Origin: RGIG3701 sp017403345
GTDB taxonomy: Bacteria > Planctomycetota > Planctomycetia > Pirellulales > Thermoguttaceae
Direction: 5' to 3'
Length of the DNA: 64,000 bases
NCBI GenBank assembly: GCA_017403345.1
Contig: JAFQOH010000130.1
Coordinates: 1-64,000, forward strand
The notes under the pieces were generated by a model, which did no database searches, had not been told where the DNA came from, and saw only the letters and a program-made list of their open reading frames with translations. Of the stretch, positions 36,533 to 45,237 are shown piece by piece. Within the stretch, counting starts at the first letter, position 1; every line of letters begins with the position of its first letter. A program made the translations under genes and the position numbers.

Positions 36533-37693
36533 ATGAATCGACGTGAAGTTCTGAAAGCCTCGCTTGCCGCAGCGGTCGGAGCCGCCGGAGCAGGCATGAG
36601 CCGCTCTGTTTCCTTCGCAGAGACCATAAATACCGTACCTTCCGCAGCTCCTGCCGCCCAGCCACCGGCCGTCACGACGGACACATTTGAGCCGAACGGA
36701 CGCTGGACTATCGAAAAAGCGAATGCCTGGTACGCCAAACAGCCATGGATCCTGGGATGCAATTACGTGCCGACGTATGCTGTGAATCAGCTTGAAATGT
36801 GGCAGAAATCGACCTTCAACCCGAAGATCATCGATGAGGAACTTGCGCTGATGGCCAAAACGGGCATGAACACCGTGCGTGTCTTCGTTCATGACCTTCT
36901 CTGGAAAGAAGAAAAAACCGATTTCTACGCGAACATCAACACGTTTTTCGACCTTTGCGAAAAACACGCGATCCGCGTGGGCTTCAACTTCTTCACCAAC
37001 GGCGGAAAAGAACCGAGCGTCCGCGGCCCCCAGCCGCTTTCGCCGCCGAAAGTCCACAATGGGGAGTGGCGTCAGACTCCGGGCAAGGAGCGCGTCATGC
37101 ACAAACCGGAAAACTGGGGCTGGATGGAAGACTACATCATGGAGACGATGGAGTATTTCCGCAACGATCCGCGCATCCTTTTCTGGGATCTTTTCAACGA
37201 ACCGTACAATAGCGGGGACCGGCACCACACGCTCGGTTTCCTGCGTCTTCTCTGGACGTGGGCGCGCAGGATCGAAACGCCTATCCCGCTCACCTCTGCG
37301 ATCCAGGGAATGCACCTGACTCCCATCGCGGTCTTCCTCGCCGAGAATTCGGACATTTTGAGCTTCCACTGCTACTCGAATGCCAAAACGATGGAAAAGC
37401 TGGTCACGCTTCTTTCCGAATTCCGCCGTCCGCTCATCTGCAAGGAATGGCTTGCGCGCGGCACGAGAAACTGCACGGTCTTCGACATTCTTCCGATTTT
37501 CAAAAAGTACCGCGTCGGCGCCCTGAACTGGGGTCTGATCCCGGGGAAACTCCAGACGCAGTACCCATGGGGCTGGGATGAGACCAAAGGCGAACCAGAA
37601 GTCTGGTTCCACGACCTCTACCGTGAGGACCACACGCCGTATGATCCGAAAGAGATCGAGCTTTTCCGCAAACTAAGCGAGCGGAAAGACTGA
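36533..37693 (+). CDS. Tat-exported glycoside hydrolase, GH5-like (cellulase/mannanase clan)
   Basis: A 386-aa exported enzyme. MNRREVLKASLAAAVGAA is a Tat-type signal with an Ala-rich core. The TIM-barrel features of clan GH-A are visible: GMNTVRVFVHD, then the acid/base Glu near residue 222 in LFWDLFNEPYN, and the nucleophile Glu near residue 304 in PLICKEWLARG. The exact substrate is unknown; beta-mannan, xylan or cellulose linkages are typical. AAGGAGAAT precedes the ATG. It is likely periplasmic or extracellular and sits next to a sugar kinase, which fits glycan use. Confidence 0.88.
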   Translation: MNRREVLKASLAAAVGAAGAGMSRSVSFAETINTVPSAAPAAQPPAVTTDTFEPNGRWTIEKANAWYAKQPWILGCNYVPTYAVNQLEMWQKSTFNPKIIDEELALMAKTGMNTVRVFVHDLLWKEEKTDFYANINTFFDLCEKHAIRVGFNFFTNGGKEPSVRGPQPLSPPKVHNGEWRQTPGKERVMHKPENWGWMEDYIMETMEYFRNDPRILFWDLFNEPYNSGDRHHTLGFLRLLWTWARRIETPIPLTSAIQGMHLTPIAVFLAENSDILSFHCYSNAKTMEKLVTLLSEFRRPLICKEWLARGTRNCTVFDILPIFKKYRVGALNWGLIPGKLQTQYPWGWDETKGEPEVWFHDLYREDHTPYDPKEIELFRKLSERKD

Positions 37694-37752
37694 GTCGGCG
37701 GGGATCCTTCCGTTTATTTCCGAGACTGATCTGATTTTTCATTTTCCGATTT

Positions 37753-39171
37753 ATGCCAAGTTTTTTTATTGAAACCGTCGGATGCCAGATGAATGTTCTG
37801 GACTCCGAACTCATCATCGCGACGCTTTTACGGGAGGGCTTCACTCAGGCGGAGTCCATGAAGAAAGCAGACGTCATCCTTTTCAACACGTGCAGCATCC
37901 GCCAGCATGCCGAGGACAAGATCTACAGTGCGCTGGGGCGTCTTCGTCTTTCGAAAGAGGCGCATCCGGAAAAGATCATCGGCGTGATGGGCTGTATGGC
38001 GCAGAAGGACAATAAGCAGATCTTCAAGCGTGCGCCGTACGTTGATCTGGTCGTCGGACCGGGACAGATCGCGCGGATACCGGAACTCCTCGCGAAGATC
38101 CGGGCAGGAAAAGGCCCGCAGATGGAATTGAGCCTCGAGAGGCGCGGACGCGGAAGGCATGAAGTCGAAGACAGTTTCGATTTCTACGATCCGATGCGGG
38201 AAGCGTCGGCACGGCAGAATCCGTTCATGGCGTACGTCCGGATCATGTTCGGCTGCGACCAGTTCTGCACGTACTGCATCGTTCCGTACGTTCGCGGTCC
38301 GGAGCAGAGCAGACCGGTGGATGAGATCCTTGCGGAAGTGCGACAGCTCGTGGATCAGGGATGCCGGGAGGTCACGCTCATTGGACAGACGGTGAGCAAA
38401 TACCATGACCAGCCGTCCGGAACGCGCCTTTCCGGGCTTCTGGAGCAGTGTGAGCGCATCGCGGAAACGACGCCGCTGGAACGGATCCGTTTCGTCACGA
38501 GCCATCCGAACAGCATGACGCCGGATCTGTTTGAAGCCGTCCGCGACCTTCCGCACGTCATGCCGTACTTCCACGTGCCGGCACAGAGCGGGTCCAATGC
38601 TCAGCTGAAGCGGATGAATCGCGGCTACACGGTGGAAAAGTACCGCGACGTTTGCCGACAGATCCTCGAAACGGTCCCCGGCGCAGCGATCACGAGCGAT
38701 TTTATCGTCGGATTCTGCGGCGAGACGGAAGAAGATTTCCAGCAGACGGTGGAATTGGTGAAGGACATTCGGTTCAAGAACAGTTTCATCTTCAAATTCA
38801 GCCCGCGTGAAGGAACGAAAGCGTATGAGCTTTGGGAAGATGACGTTCCGGAGGAAGTGAAACGCCGCCGAAACAACGAGCTTCTGGCGGTCCAGAATCA
38901 GATCAGTACGGAAGAAAGCGCGAAATTCGTCGGTCAGGAAGTCGAGATCCTAGTGGAAGGGACGAGCAAGAGCGCAATGAAACTTCCGCTTCTCGACGGA
39001 GCGGCGGAGTTTCCGGAAGCGGTTTCCGACTCGAATTCCATCATCCAGCTCACCGGCCGGACTCCGTGCGACCGCATCGTCGTTTTCGACGGTCCGCGCT
39101 CCCTCATCGGGAATCTCCAGAAAGTTCGGATCACCGACTCCAGTCCCTTCACGCTTTTCGGAGAGATCTGA
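37753..39171 (+). CDS. miaB: tRNA-2-methylthio-N6-dimethylallyladenosine synthase
   Basis: A 472-aa radical-SAM methylthiotransferase that modifies A37 of tRNAs reading UNN codons. The N-terminal UPF0004 domain has the Cys ligands Cys10 (GCQMN), Cys46 (NTCSIR) and one in MGCMAQ. The SAM 4Fe-4S motif Cys168-x3-Cys172-x2-Cys175 is in GCDQFCTYCIVPYVRGPEQSR-type sequence. IRFVTSHPNSMTPDL and VPAQSGSNAQLKRMNRGY follow, and a TRAM domain ends the protein. No strong ribosome site precedes the ATG. The terminator at 39212 ends the transcript. Confidence 0.95.
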   Translation: MPSFFIETVGCQMNVLDSELIIATLLREGFTQAESMKKADVILFNTCSIRQHAEDKIYSALGRLRLSKEAHPEKIIGVMGCMAQKDNKQIFKRAPYVDLVVGPGQIARIPELLAKIRAGKGPQMELSLERRGRGRHEVEDSFDFYDPMREASARQNPFMAYVRIMFGCDQFCTYCIVPYVRGPEQSRPVDEILAEVRQLVDQGCREVTLIGQTVSKYHDQPSGTRLSGLLEQCERIAETTPLERIRFVTSHPNSMTPDLFEAVRDLPHVMPYFHVPAQSGSNAQLKRMNRGYTVEKYRDVCRQILETVPGAAITSDFIVGFCGETEEDFQQTVELVKDIRFKNSFIFKFSPREGTKAYELWEDDVPEEVKRRRNNELLAVQNQISTEESAKFVGQEVEILVEGTSKSAMKLPLLDGAAEFPEAVSDSNSIIQLTGRTPCDRIVVFDGPRSLIGNLQKVRITDSSPFTLFGEI

Positions 39172-39211
39172 CCGAAACGGTCCTCCTCTCTAAAAGATCT
39201 CATAAAAAAAT

Positions 39212-39253
39212 CGGCATCGGCAGCCCGCGAAAAACTGCTAGATGCCGTTTTTT
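39212..39253 (+). terminator. Terminator after miaB
   Basis: CGGCATC pairs with GATGCCG (39241-39247), with an inner CAG/CTG pair, followed by six T. Confidence 0.85.
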
Positions 39254-39328
39254 ATGGTCCGTCCGGCAACTGCGAACAGTGATGCAGTTACTAGATGGAC
39301 CTTTTATTTTCTGCCGCGGAAGAAAATT

Positions 39329-40675
39329 TCATTTCCGAAGATCGAGCTGTTCGAGTGCCAGTCCGATCAGGCGGTCCGTATGGTCGGCCATGAAGAGGGG
39401 AATGTTCAGGACATCGCCGTCCAGCTTCAGATTCTTCAGCGAAAAACGGAGGCGGAGTTTCACTTTGTCCGGAAACAGTTCCTTGAATTTTCGGAGGCTT
39501 TTGCTTGTAATGTTGGCCTCAGATTGAACTTCCACAGGAAAGAGCGCGTTTTCGCGCTGGATCAGAAAATCGACCTCGTACGGCGGATTGGTCTGGGTCC
39601 AGTACCGAGGAACGACTTCAAACTGCGGAAGCAGAGCCTGAAGTACGAAATTCTCGGTCAGTGCGCCCTTGAACTCGGTAAACAAACGGTTTCCCTCTTC
39701 AAATGCCGATGGGGCCAACTGTGCCAGACGGCGAAGCAGCCCCACATCGCCCAGGTAGATTTTAAACGCAGACAGGTCATCGTAAGCCGCAATCGGTGAT
39801 CCGGGAGCCGTACAGCGGTAGATCTTGTGCACCAGCCGGGCATTCACCAGCCATTGAAGTGCGTCTTCATACTCTCTGGCTCTTGCGCCTTCTTTCACGA
39901 CCCGGTAGATGAATTTTCTGTTTTCCTTGGCTAACTGGGAAGGAATGGACTTCCAGATCCTGGAGATCTTCGGGAACTCGCTGACGTTCGGGTGCTTGGC
40001 AAAATCGCGCTCATACGCGCTGAGAATGTCTGCCAAAATGGTCTGCATCGCAGGAACGTCCCGCTCTTCTGTCCACATCCGCACCGCTTCCGGCATACCG
40101 CCGGTCACGTAGAACATTTTCAGCTTCTCGTAAAGCGGATTGAAAAATGCGTCAGGGATCGGTTCGATCGTCTCCACGCTTTCCAGATACCGAACCAGAT
40201 TTTCGTCGCCGTTCGCAAGCAGAAACTCTGAAAATGTCATGGGATCGACCTGCATAAAACTGACCTTTCCGACCGGGAAAGAAGATGGTTTAGCCAGCGC
40301 GATCCCCAAGAGCGAACCGGCACAGGCAACGTGGTACTGCGGTGCGTTCTCGCAGAAATATTTCATGGCGTTGATGACATTCGGGCAGTCCTGCACCTCG
40401 TCGAAAACGATCAGTGTTTTTTCAGGCTCTATCTTCTGCCCGCCGGCCAGCATCAAATTCTGCAAAATGCGGTCCACATTTTTGGTCGTTTCAAAAAACT
40501 GCCGATACTCTCCGTTTTCATCGAAGTTAAAGTATGCCGTGTTCGTGTAGCTGCATCTGCCGAACTCTTTCAGCAGCCACGTCTTGCCTACCTGACGCGC
40601 CCCTTTCAAAATCAGCGGCTTGCGATGGGGCGAACTCTTCCAGTCCAGCAATTTTTTCAAAAGAAATCGTTCCAT
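39329..40675 (-). CDS. AAA/DUF4143-type ATPase
   Basis: A 448-aa protein. Walker A LKGARQVGKTWLLKEF lies near residue 25, and the Walker B TLIVFDEVQDCPNVI near 88. CAGSLLGIALAK and VDPMTFSEFLLANG follow as sensor-like regions, and the C-terminal DUF4143 part contains ENFVLQALLP and the PD-(D/E)XK-like YEVDFLIQRENALFPVEVQSE. The function is unknown in general; the C-terminal part is nuclease-like. Its promoter region carries paired CRP-type palindromes (see 40730-40833), so its expression is likely regulated. It stands as a single gene in reverse orientation between miaB and the SIS gene. Confidence 0.88.
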   Translation of the reverse strand: MERFLLKKLLDWKSSPHRKPLILKGARQVGKTWLLKEFGRCSYTNTAYFNFDENGEYRQFFETTKNVDRILQNLMLAGGQKIEPEKTLIVFDEVQDCPNVINAMKYFCENAPQYHVACAGSLLGIALAKPSSFPVGKVSFMQVDPMTFSEFLLANGDENLVRYLESVETIEPIPDAFFNPLYEKLKMFYVTGGMPEAVRMWTEERDVPAMQTILADILSAYERDFAKHPNVSEFPKISRIWKSIPSQLAKENRKFIYRVVKEGARAREYEDALQWLVNARLVHKIYRCTAPGSPIAAYDDLSAFKIYLGDVGLLRRLAQLAPSAFEEGNRLFTEFKGALTENFVLQALLPQFEVVPRYWTQTNPPYEVDFLIQRENALFPVEVQSEANITSKSLRKFKELFPDKVKLRLRFSLKNLKLDGDVLNIPLFMADHTDRLIGLALEQLDLRK

Positions 40676-40729
40676 GGAAACTCTCTTTCACTCTTTTTCT
40701 GATCCATTTCGACACAGGATCCTGCTTTT

Positions 40730-40757
40730 ATTATACACCGTGCCTGAGAAAACGCAA
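40730..40757 (-). promoter_or_regulatory. Promoter of the DUF4143 ATPase gene
   Basis: On the minus strand TTGCGT (40757-40752), 16-bp spacer, TATAAT (40735-40730). The start point is near 40723, about 48 nt before the ATG. Confidence 0.82.
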
Positions 40758-40785
40758 CCCTAAATCACACTTTTCTACATAATTT

Positions 40786-40833
40786 CGTGATTTCCATCAC
40801 ACTTTTATGAGGAATTATGTGATCTCCATCACA
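40786..40833 (-). promoter_or_regulatory. Two CRP/FNR-type operators upstream of the DUF4143 gene
   Basis: Site 1 (40786-40801) is CGTGA-N6-TCACA and site 2 (40818-40833) is TGTGA-N6-TCACA, the full CRP consensus. Their centres are 32 bp apart, three helical turns, and lie near -70 and -102 relative to the predicted start, spacing usual for class I activation. A lone TCACA half-site lies at 40775-40779. The rest of 40676-41002 holds only this promoter and a terminator. Confidence 0.7.
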
Positions 40834-40946
40834 TTTTTACGAAAAACCACAAAATCATTGACGTAAATTTTCATGGAGAAATGAATGGGATAAAGAAAGA
40901 TGATGGAAGGCGGAAAAGAACGGGAGAGGGAAGAAAATGAAAAAAA

Positions 40947-40983
40947 CTCCCGCACATTCTGCAAAATGCGGGAGCTTTTTTTT
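40947..40983. terminator. Bidirectional terminator after the SIS gene
   Basis: CTCCCGCA pairs with TGCGGGAG (40947-40974), flanked by A- and T-runs on the two sides, so it can work for the minus-strand SIS gene. Confidence 0.9.
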
Positions 40984-41002
40984 GAAGTCCAAGCGCGAAA
41001 CA

Positions 41003-41965
41003 TCAGCGTTTCATCAGGAATTTGATGAGGCGTTTCACGTTCGTGAAATTCGGGATGATGCAGTCCGCCCCGGCTTTGACCAGCATGTCGCGCTTTCGTT
41101 CGCTCACCTGATTCAGGACCTGCGGATCACACGCGATACCGACGACGTAAGCTCCGGCTTTTTTCGCTTCTTCCACTTCCTCTTTTCTCGTGCAGAAAAC
41201 GATGAAATCGTCTTCCGACTCCTCGCAGTCGTTCACCTCTTCCTCCGAAACTGCCGTTACGAACTCCTCGAAACCGGGGATCTTTTTGACGTCTTTTTCG
41301 CTGAAGAAGTAGAGTGCCTGCGACTGCGCGGGGGTCGGATACTCGAAGATCTCGATGTCCCACGTCGTGCGGAGCATCTCTTTCAGCATGCAGACGAGTG
41401 AGTGAAAGTAAACGACGTGCAGGTCTTCCAGCTGCTCCATGGACCAAGTCGGAGCGAGGAGGCAGTAGTCGCACCAATTCGCCATTTGCCCGCCGTCGCG
41501 TCCGCCGAAACCGATGACAGTGATCCCCATTTTGCGAGCCTGGATGCACGCTTTCACGATATTCGGCGAGTTTCCGCTCCCGCTGTACACGATGAGGACG
41601 TCACCGGGATCTCCCAGCGTTTTGAGGAGGAGTTCGTAAACGTCCTCGTAACAGAAATCATTCGCTAGGCACGTCACGAGTACGTTCGAGTCGTTCAGAC
41701 AGGTCGTTCGGAAACCTTCCCGATGATCCAGCCGGCAGCCTTTCGTCAGATCGTTGATGATGTGGCTCGCCGTCGAAGCGCTCCCGCCGTTCCCGGCCGT
41801 GAAGATCATTTTTCCATTTTCTTTTGCGGCGAGAAGGACTTTCGCGATCTTTTTCAACATTTCAAAGTCCGTCTTCATCAGCGCATCGCAGATCTCCTGC
41901 GCGTAGGTTTTCGGGTCACTCGAGGCACAAAAGCAGCCGCAGCCGCAAGATTTGGATCTGGCCAT
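41003..41965 (-). CDS. SIS-domain sugar isomerase fused to a HAD-like half-domain
   Basis: A 320-aa protein. A Cys-rich start (SKSCGCGCFC) precedes a SIS fold of the GmhA kind: MIFTAGNGGSASTASHIINDLTKG-type segment, then VLIVYSGSGNSPNIVKAC and GFGGRDGGQMANWCD. Phosphoheptose isomerases of this fold convert sedoheptulose-7-phosphate for LPS heptose. Residues about 215-320 look like a split HAD phosphatase C-terminal half, ending AGADCIIPNFTNVKRLIKFL, without the N-terminal DxD motif. The chosen ATG follows the extension, which has no homology-like sequence. It is probably cytoplasmic. The substrate of the fused form is unknown. Confidence 0.8.
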   Translation of the reverse strand: MARSKSCGCGCFCASSDPKTYAQEICDALMKTDFEMLKKIAKVLLAAKENGKMIFTAGNGGSASTASHIINDLTKGCRLDHREGFRTTCLNDSNVLVTCLANDFCYEDVYELLLKTLGDPGDVLIVYSGSGNSPNIVKACIQARKMGITVIGFGGRDGGQMANWCDYCLLAPTWSMEQLEDLHVVYFHSLVCMLKEMLRTTWDIEIFEYPTPAQSQALYFFSEKDVKKIPGFEEFVTAVSEEEVNDCEESEDDFIVFCTRKEEVEEAKKAGAYVVGIACDPQVLNQVSERKRDMLVKAGADCIIPNFTNVKRLIKFLMKR

Positions 41966-42070
41966 GGTTTGGGTATCCTTGGGAAATGGGAAATGGATTT
42001 TTGATTCGGAGCGCCGGGAAACTCCACTTTTGCTTGAAAATGGAATCTCCCGGAAGTTCATCCGATTTTT

Positions 42071-44845
42071 TTATTTTTTCTCCTGATTTGAGGTCGTGAC
42101 CTGGAGGTACGGCCGCGTCAGGTACTTTTTCGCAACGGCGAGGACGTCTTCCATCGTGATGCTTTCCACGCGCGCATCATACGATTTTTCGTAGTCAACG
42201 CCGAAACCGTAAAGTTCATTCAGTCCCTGCACGGAAGCCTGCTCGCCGATCGTCGTGTCGCTTTGAGCGTTGAGAGCCATGAGCTTCTGTTTCGCCGTCT
42301 CCAGCTCTTCTTCCGTGATCTGGCCTGCCACGGCCTTTTCAACGTTTTTCAGGAGCCGTTCGACGACTTCATCCACTCCGTCCGGGGAAGTCTGCGCGAT
42401 GAAGATCATGTATCCGGGAGCGATGCCGGTCCGAGAGACGCAGTGGACGGCGTAAACGAGCCCTTCACCGCGCAGTTCCGCATGAAGCCAGCCGCCCGGG
42501 TATCCGTAACCGCCGACGACGGCATTGAGCAGACGCAGTGCCATGATCTCTTTTTCATCGCGGATCGACGGGATCGCGTACGAAATGATGACGATCCCGG
42601 TGTCTTTGCCGGTTACCTTATGGATCTTACGGGTCTCGGTCAGTTCATTTGCCCGGTCAAAATCGACCTTGCGGTGAGCAGGATCTTTCGGCATCCCGCC
42701 AAAATATTTCTTCGCAAGCGCCGCGGCTTCCTCTTCATCCACGTCGCCGTAGATCGTGAGGATGGAGTTTTCCGGATCCAGGACCGTTTTGCGGAAGAAG
42801 GTGCGAAGCGACTCGGGCGTCATAGCGGAAATGCTCTCTGCCGTACCGCCGCTGACGATATGGAACGGCGTCGTTTCCGGGAGTGCTTCTGCCCAAACTT
42901 CGTATGCTTCCGCGCGCGGATTTTCGGCACGGCGCATGACGGCACCGAGAAGCAGTGTTCGGACCTGCTCAAATTTATCCTGCGGGAAAACGGCATTCTG
43001 CCAGCAGTCGGCAAAGATCTCGAGAGCTTTCGGGAAATCTTCCTTCAGGACCGTTGCGGTGCCGCCGACAGTAAACCGGCCTGCGGAGAAGCTGACCGAG
43101 CCGCCGACAGAGTCGAACCAGTTGGTGATCTCGTCCGCACTGCGCGTTTTCGTTCCTTTGTCGAGCATCAGAGCCGCAAAACCGGCGCGTCCTGCGGTTT
43201 CGGCCGTGTCGCTCAAGTCGCCGCCGATCGAGTAGATCTTTATGTCGACCATCGGGAGGTGCGTATCGCGCTTGATCAGGACACGCAGTCCATTTTCCAG
43301 CGTAAATTGCTGAACGTCATTATTCTGTGCCGTTTGCTGCTTATTTTTAGTCTTTTTTTCCGCTTCCAGCGTTCCGAGCGGTACGATACGGACCGTCGAA
43401 AGAACTTCCGGACGGAAATATTTCTGTGCGACGGCCATGATCTGCTCTGCAGTGACTTTCTGCAGTCCTTCGACGTAGATCTCATCAAAAAGCGGCGATC
43501 CGGTCGACATGTAGCTCTGCGCGAGCGATTCAGCCTGTGCCTGTACGGTCTGCTGGCCGAAAATCAACTCCGAGGCTTTCTGTTTTTTGGCTTTTGCGAG
43601 TTCCGCTTCCGTCACGGGTTCCGTCTTCATTCGGTAAAGATGCGCAAGCGCGGTTTCAACGGCTTTTGCTTCATTTGCGGGATCCAGACTCATGGTGACG
43701 GAAAAAAATCCATTAGCGTATGTCGGCGTGTAGCTGGAAGTGCCTACCGCGTAAACGAGACTCTGATCGTAGACCATGTCGCGGACCATGCGGGAACTGT
43801 CGCCTTCGCTGAGGATGTAGGAAAGGAGATCCAGCGCATAAAGGTCTTCATGGTAGAGATCGACCGTCGGGAACGCCAAGCGGATGTCCGTGGAGGAACC
43901 GTCCATTTCGCGGACTGCTTCACGCGGTGTGATCTGGCGGGGTTCCGGTTTCAGAAAGACGTTGGAATCGATGCCGCGCGGCGTCCCGGCGAATTCCTGA
44001 GCGACTTGTGCAAGGACTTTATCCGTATTGATATCGCCGACTACGACGAATACCATGTTGTTCGGAATGTAGCGTTTGCGGTAGAAATCGATGATCTGTT
44101 CCCGCGTCACCTGCTTCAAAACGTCCAGATAGCCGATGATGGGGAGATGGCCGGGACTTTCCTGAAAGAGAGTTTCCTGCATCATTTTCCACATGACGCG
44201 TCCGCGGTTTTCCTCGCCGTCTGCAAGTTCCTGCTGAATGACTTCCAGCTCGCGGTCAAATTCTTCCTGAACGAACGCCGCGTGCTGCATCTGGTCCGCG
44301 ATCAGTTCGATGCACGTCTCGACGTTGCGTACCGGACAGTCGATGAAGTAGGAAGTCACATCCAGACTTGTGTACGCATTCGTCACGCCTCCGAAAGTAT
44401 CGATCATCTGACGGATCTCTTTCTCCGAGCGTTTCGTCGTGGAGCCGCCTGCAACCACGTGTTCCAGAACGTGACTCAGACCCGCGCCGAGGTAGACCGA
44501 TTCATTGATGCTTCCGGTATTCTTCACCGAGCAGCGGACCGTGGCGACCGGAGCAGTGTGGTTTTCCTGAACGATGACGGTCAGACCGTTTGCGAGTTTT
44601 GCTACCGTGATGTCGTTCGGATAGCTCAACTGCGAAAGGATCTTCTGCGGCGGGAGTTTCGTGTTCTGCGTTTTGGCTGTTTCTGCCGAAGCTGGCGTCG
44701 AATTCATAGTATCTTCTTTCTCTTCCGCCAAAAGGGGCGGAGTCAATATGAAACAAAGCAGCGCAAATGTGATGAACACACATTTTTGAAAAACGGAAAA
44801 CGTTTTGGCTGCAGTCGATCGGTTTTTCTGTGTTTTTTCCGGCAT
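42071..44845 (-). CDS. Exported two-lobe M16 zinc peptidase
   Basis: A 924-aa protein. A signal peptide (KCVFITFALLCFILTPPLLAEE) follows a basic start. The first M16 domain holds the inverted zinc motif HVLEH near residue 125, with the third ligand Glu in ELADGEENRGRVMW. Two M16 halves are joined by a Lys/Gln linker near residue 500; the second half lacks HxxEH, so it is the inactive partner, as in pitrilysin-like proteins. It degrades peptides in the periplasm, possibly on the surface. A perfect sigma-70 promoter is at 44960-44987. The alternative ATG at 44860 adds only five residues. A very long antisense frame is a shadow. Confidence 0.93.
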   Translation of the reverse strand: MPEKTQKNRSTAAKTFSVFQKCVFITFALLCFILTPPLLAEEKEDTMNSTPASAETAKTQNTKLPPQKILSQLSYPNDITVAKLANGLTVIVQENHTAPVATVRCSVKNTGSINESVYLGAGLSHVLEHVVAGGSTTKRSEKEIRQMIDTFGGVTNAYTSLDVTSYFIDCPVRNVETCIELIADQMQHAAFVQEEFDRELEVIQQELADGEENRGRVMWKMMQETLFQESPGHLPIIGYLDVLKQVTREQIIDFYRKRYIPNNMVFVVVGDINTDKVLAQVAQEFAGTPRGIDSNVFLKPEPRQITPREAVREMDGSSTDIRLAFPTVDLYHEDLYALDLLSYILSEGDSSRMVRDMVYDQSLVYAVGTSSYTPTYANGFFSVTMSLDPANEAKAVETALAHLYRMKTEPVTEAELAKAKKQKASELIFGQQTVQAQAESLAQSYMSTGSPLFDEIYVEGLQKVTAEQIMAVAQKYFRPEVLSTVRIVPLGTLEAEKKTKNKQQTAQNNDVQQFTLENGLRVLIKRDTHLPMVDIKIYSIGGDLSDTAETAGRAGFAALMLDKGTKTRSADEITNWFDSVGGSVSFSAGRFTVGGTATVLKEDFPKALEIFADCWQNAVFPQDKFEQVRTLLLGAVMRRAENPRAEAYEVWAEALPETTPFHIVSGGTAESISAMTPESLRTFFRKTVLDPENSILTIYGDVDEEEAAALAKKYFGGMPKDPAHRKVDFDRANELTETRKIHKVTGKDTGIVIISYAIPSIRDEKEIMALRLLNAVVGGYGYPGGWLHAELRGEGLVYAVHCVSRTGIAPGYMIFIAQTSPDGVDEVVERLLKNVEKAVAGQITEEELETAKQKLMALNAQSDTTIGEQASVQGLNELYGFGVDYEKSYDARVESITMEDVLAVAKKYLTRPYLQVTTSNQEKK

Positions 44846-44959
44846 CGTCATTCCTTTCAATGCAAGACAGTTTTTGTGAAGCTGAAACGGTCCTGAAGCA
44901 GCGCCGACTCATTCCTTTTTTCCTAAAACGCCCAAGTTTTCAGAACCTATACGCGTTCA

Positions 44960-44987
44960 ATTATAGCGTAAATGTTTTTTTTGTCAA
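44960..44987 (-). promoter_or_regulatory. Promoter of the M16 peptidase gene
   Basis: On the minus strand TTGACA (44987-44982), 16-bp A-rich spacer, TATAAT (44965-44960): both hexamers are at full consensus. The leader is about 108 nt. Confidence 0.92.
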
Positions 44988-45121
44988 TCTTTTCGCGCGA
45001 TTTTAGAACTTTTTTAAGAAGTTTTTGAGAAAATTTTCTCAAAAATCCGCTCTTTGCACCTTTTAGAGTCCTTGGAGTTCCAAAGACGCTCCTGGAAAGA
45101 AAAGCCGGAAAGAAAAGGACG

Positions 45122-45169
45122 AAAGATCACGAAACGACTCACATTCCCCCAAATCATTTCGTGATCTTT
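45122..45169. terminator. 13-bp perfect inverted repeat downstream of the beta-helix gene
   Basis: AAAGATCACGAAA (45122-45134) pairs with TTTCGTGATCTTT (45157-45169), loop 22 nt. It may be a terminator for the minus-strand gene; the T-run is interrupted, so it may instead be a protein site. Confidence 0.5.
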
Positions 45170-45176
45170 ACGTTTT

Positions 45177-45237
45177 CCCTTACTTTCCGCTTCCCTTACT
45201 TTCCGTTTCCCTTACTTTCCGTTTCCCTTACTTTCCG
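45177..45237. repeat. 16-bp tandem repeat across the stop codon of the beta-helix gene
   Basis: Unit CCCTTACTTTCCGTTT, three full copies plus 13 bp. The last copy includes the gene's Gly-Lys-stop codons, so the array appears to have grown from the 3' end of the coding sequence. Confidence 0.92.

Noticed and set aside
42263..44896. 877-aa open frame on the + strand opposite the M16 peptidase
   Set aside because: It is an exact antisense shadow of the M16 gene, has an Arg/Phe/Asp-rich composition without family motifs, and no ribosome site.
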